From contig QIAS01000044.1 of the NCBI GenBank assembly GCA_003225615.1, positions 9,120-16,324 of the forward strand: 7,205 nucleotides of DNA. Reading direction: 5' to 3'. The notes below the pieces were generated by a model. The model did no database searches and was not told the origin of the DNA. It saw nothing but the letters and a program-made list of their open reading frames with translations. Source of the stretch: Acidobacteriota bacterium (GTDB taxonomy: Bacteria; Acidobacteriota; Terriglobia; Terriglobales; Acidobacteriaceae). Made by a program: the position numbers and the translations under genes. Positions 5,772 through 7,205 of this stretch are shown piece after piece; the first letter of the stretch is position 1; every line of letters begins with the position of its first letter.

Positions 5772-6536
5772 TGTGAACTCCAGCGCGGCTTGCGTTTTTC
5801 CAGAAAAGAAGTGAGCCCCTCGCGAAAGTACGCGGTGCCACGGATGCCGGAGTTTTTCTGCACAGCGGCGTCGATCCGGGCGAGCATGATCGGTCAGCAA
5901 CTGCTTGGTCAGGCGCAGGGAAGCCGGACTGTTCTCCATTAGCTGGCCCGCCAATTCTCGTGCCCGGTTCATCAGTTTATCGGGCGTAACAATTTCATTG
6001 ACTAAGCCCATTTGATGCGCCTCATCCGCGTTAAAAATCCTGCCGGTCAGCAGCAAATCGCGCGCTTGCTTTTCCCCAACCTGGCGCAGCAGAAACGTCG
6101 CCACGATTGCCGGTACAAAACCAATGCGTGCCTCGGAGTATCCGAACTTGGCGTCCGGAACGGCGAGCGTGAAATCGCAAAGCAAGGCGAGTCCGGTGCC
6201 GCCGGCGATCGCCGCACCATTCACAGCGGCAATCGTCACCTTGGGGAACTCGTAAAGCGCTCGGAATAAACCGGCCATGGTCTGCGAGTCCTTGAGGTTC
6301 TGCTCTGGCGAGCCGCCGAGAAGCGCCTTCAGGTTCTCCAAATCCAAGCCGGAACAGAACGCTTTACCTGCTCCCGTGAGGATGACTACGAGCGCCGACG
6401 ACTTCTCGACTTCGTCCAGCCCGCGCCGTAACTCGTCAATCAGCTCGAAGCTGATGGCGTTGCGCTTGTCGGGACGGTTGAGTGTGATAGTAGCGACGCC
6501 AGCATCATGGCCGACTTGAATTGTTCTGTAATCCAT
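5768..6536 (-). CDS. Enoyl-CoA hydratase/isomerase, methylglutaconyl-CoA hydratase-like, with a one-base frameshift near its 3' end
   Basis: This is a crotonase-fold protein that adds water to an enoyl-CoA. Corrected for one base, it has 255 residues, normal for the family. Start MDYRTIQVGH is at ATG 6536; an upstream TTG at 6572 lacks a ribosome-binding site. Oxyanion-hole segments are AFCSGLDL (59-66) and AAIAGG (108-113). Of the two catalytic glutamates of classical hydratases, the first is Gly115 (GGTGLALLCD) and the second is kept as Glu135 (FGYSEARIGFVPA). Together with the adjacent HMG-CoA lyase this suggests methylglutaconyl-CoA hydratase of leucine breakdown; this is inference. After KQLLTDHAR (211-219) the frame is lost at the C-run (5876-5881). 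The minus-1 corrected frame then gives the expected family tail (IDAAVQKNSG, YFREGLTSFLEKRKPRW) and a TGA at 5768. The uncorrected frame instead runs into the thioesterase. The lyase gene ends 39 bases upstream. Confidence 0.85.
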
Positions 6537-6575
6537 TCTTGATTTCTGATCTGAACTGACAGCTACCCGCAAACT

Positions 6576-7205
6576 CTAATCCGCGGCAGAAGAAGCCGTA
6601 TACCTCGCACCAATCTCTGCCGAAATTTTGAGTAGTGTGTCCAATGGTTTCAACGGAGGCAGTGGGGCGTTGCGCTGCTTTAACGCTTCCAGCACTTTCT
6701 CCGTTGGAATATTACCCACCAACTGATCCTGCGCGAACGGACATCCCCCGAGGCCGCCCAACGCCGAATCAAAGCGCCGGCAGCCAGCATCATACGCTGC
6801 CAGAACCTTGTCCGCGGCCTGATCGCGACGGCTGTGCAGGTGCACACCGATTTCTAGATAGTCGTACTTAGCGAGCACCGCTGCGACCACTTCTCGAATC
6901 TGCTCTGGTCCCGCCATACCCACCGTGTCAGCCAGGGAAATCATCTTTATGTCTGAGGATTCGAGCAGCCCAACCGCTTCGACTACCTCATTCACGTCCC
7001 AGGGATCGCCATAAGGATTCCCGAATGCCATGGATATGTAGACCACTAAGTCTAGTCGGGCATCGTCAGCCTTATTCTTGATCTTGTCTATCTCATCGAT
7101 TGCTCCTTCCAAAGTCTGGTGCTGGTTGTGGCTCAGGAACGTTGGCGAAACAGAATAAGGAAAACCAAGTGTGCTGACCGCTTCAGTGCTGATAGCCCGC
7201 TGCGC
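6576..7205 (-). CDS. Hydroxymethylglutaryl-CoA lyase, C-terminal 209 residues (5' end beyond the window)
   Basis: The reading frame is open through the window edge, and an internal TTG at 7112 is not the start. The visible part is the C-terminal two thirds of a DRE-TIM/HMGL-like barrel, which splits HMG-CoA into acetoacetate and acetyl-CoA, the last step of leucine degradation. In residues of the visible fragment: VVYISMAFGNPYGDPW (54-69), ISLADTVGMAGPEQI (89-103), GVHLHSRRD with the metal-ligand pair His122 and His124, then ALGGLGGCPFA with the active-site loop Cys154, and VGNIPTE with Asn164. The human enzyme has HCHDT where this has HLHSR, a change also seen in bacterial relatives of this group. 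It is the first visible gene of the catabolic block and precedes the hydratase by 39 bases. A related acyl-CoA lyase with another substrate is possible. Confidence 0.88.
   Translation of the reverse strand, partial: AQRAISTEAVSTLGFPYSVSPTFLSHNQHQTLEGAIDEIDKIKNKADDARLDLVVYISMAFGNPYGDPWDVNEVVEAVGLLESSDIKMISLADTVGMAGPEQIREVVAAVLAKYDYLEIGVHLHSRRDQAADKVLAAYDAGCRRFDSALGGLGGCPFAQDQLVGNIPTEKVLEALKQRNAPLPPLKPLDTLLKISAEIGARYTASSAAD

Noticed and set aside
5310..6572. A single 420-residue hydratase-thioesterase fusion protein
   Set aside because: The middle segment (PDRRRCAEKLRHPWHRVL) is out-of-frame translation of the conserved hydratase tail; shifting by one base restores the family sequence and a native stop overlapping a good thioesterase start.

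Overview
All supported genes in this window lie on the minus strand, so transcription runs from high to low coordinates. The gene content (futalosine-type menaquinone gene mqnD, a solo BioY, a lone hutH, a short-chain acyl-CoA/leucine-type catabolic cluster, small two-helix membrane proteins) and the GC-rich codon use suggest an environmental Gram-negative bacterium. An acidobacterium-like soil lineage is my best guess. No rRNA or marker gene is present to prove it.

The upstream block (7205 to about 3215) holds, in transcription order: the 3' part of an HMG-CoA lyase (start outside the window); an enoyl-CoA hydratase of a type compatible with methylglutaconyl-CoA hydratase; a hotdog acyl-CoA thioesterase coupled to it by a GTGA overlap; histidine ammonia-lyase hutH with a TTG start; and a small secreted thioredoxin-fold protein. 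Together this reads as an amino-acid (leucine and histidine) catabolism operon with an attached envelope redox protein. The hydratase carries a one-base frameshift that makes it run on into the thioesterase as an apparent 420-residue fusion.

The thioredoxin-fold gene is the most interesting object. It contains one in-frame TGA, at codon 66, exactly where the catalytic cysteine of the fold belongs. The frame stays open and clearly thioredoxin-like beyond it. The transcript can fold a two-part hairpin that includes the UGA, with an AGGCUC apical loop starting 17 nt after the UGA. This is what a bacterial selenocysteine codon with its SECIS element looks like, and there is no other cysteine in the protein. 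A nonsense mutation or a sequence error is the competing explanation, and two other lesions in the window keep it alive.

The downstream block (about 3180 to 107) starts after a 150-nt gap holding a sigma70-like promoter. It contains a ribose-type substrate-binding lipoprotein broken by what looks like a deletion of about 20 bp; a 53-residue single-helix membrane protein; bioY overlapping mqnD by four bases (ATGA); and a 71-residue two-helix membrane protein. Positions 1-106 hold no gene that I can recognise, only a short hairpin.
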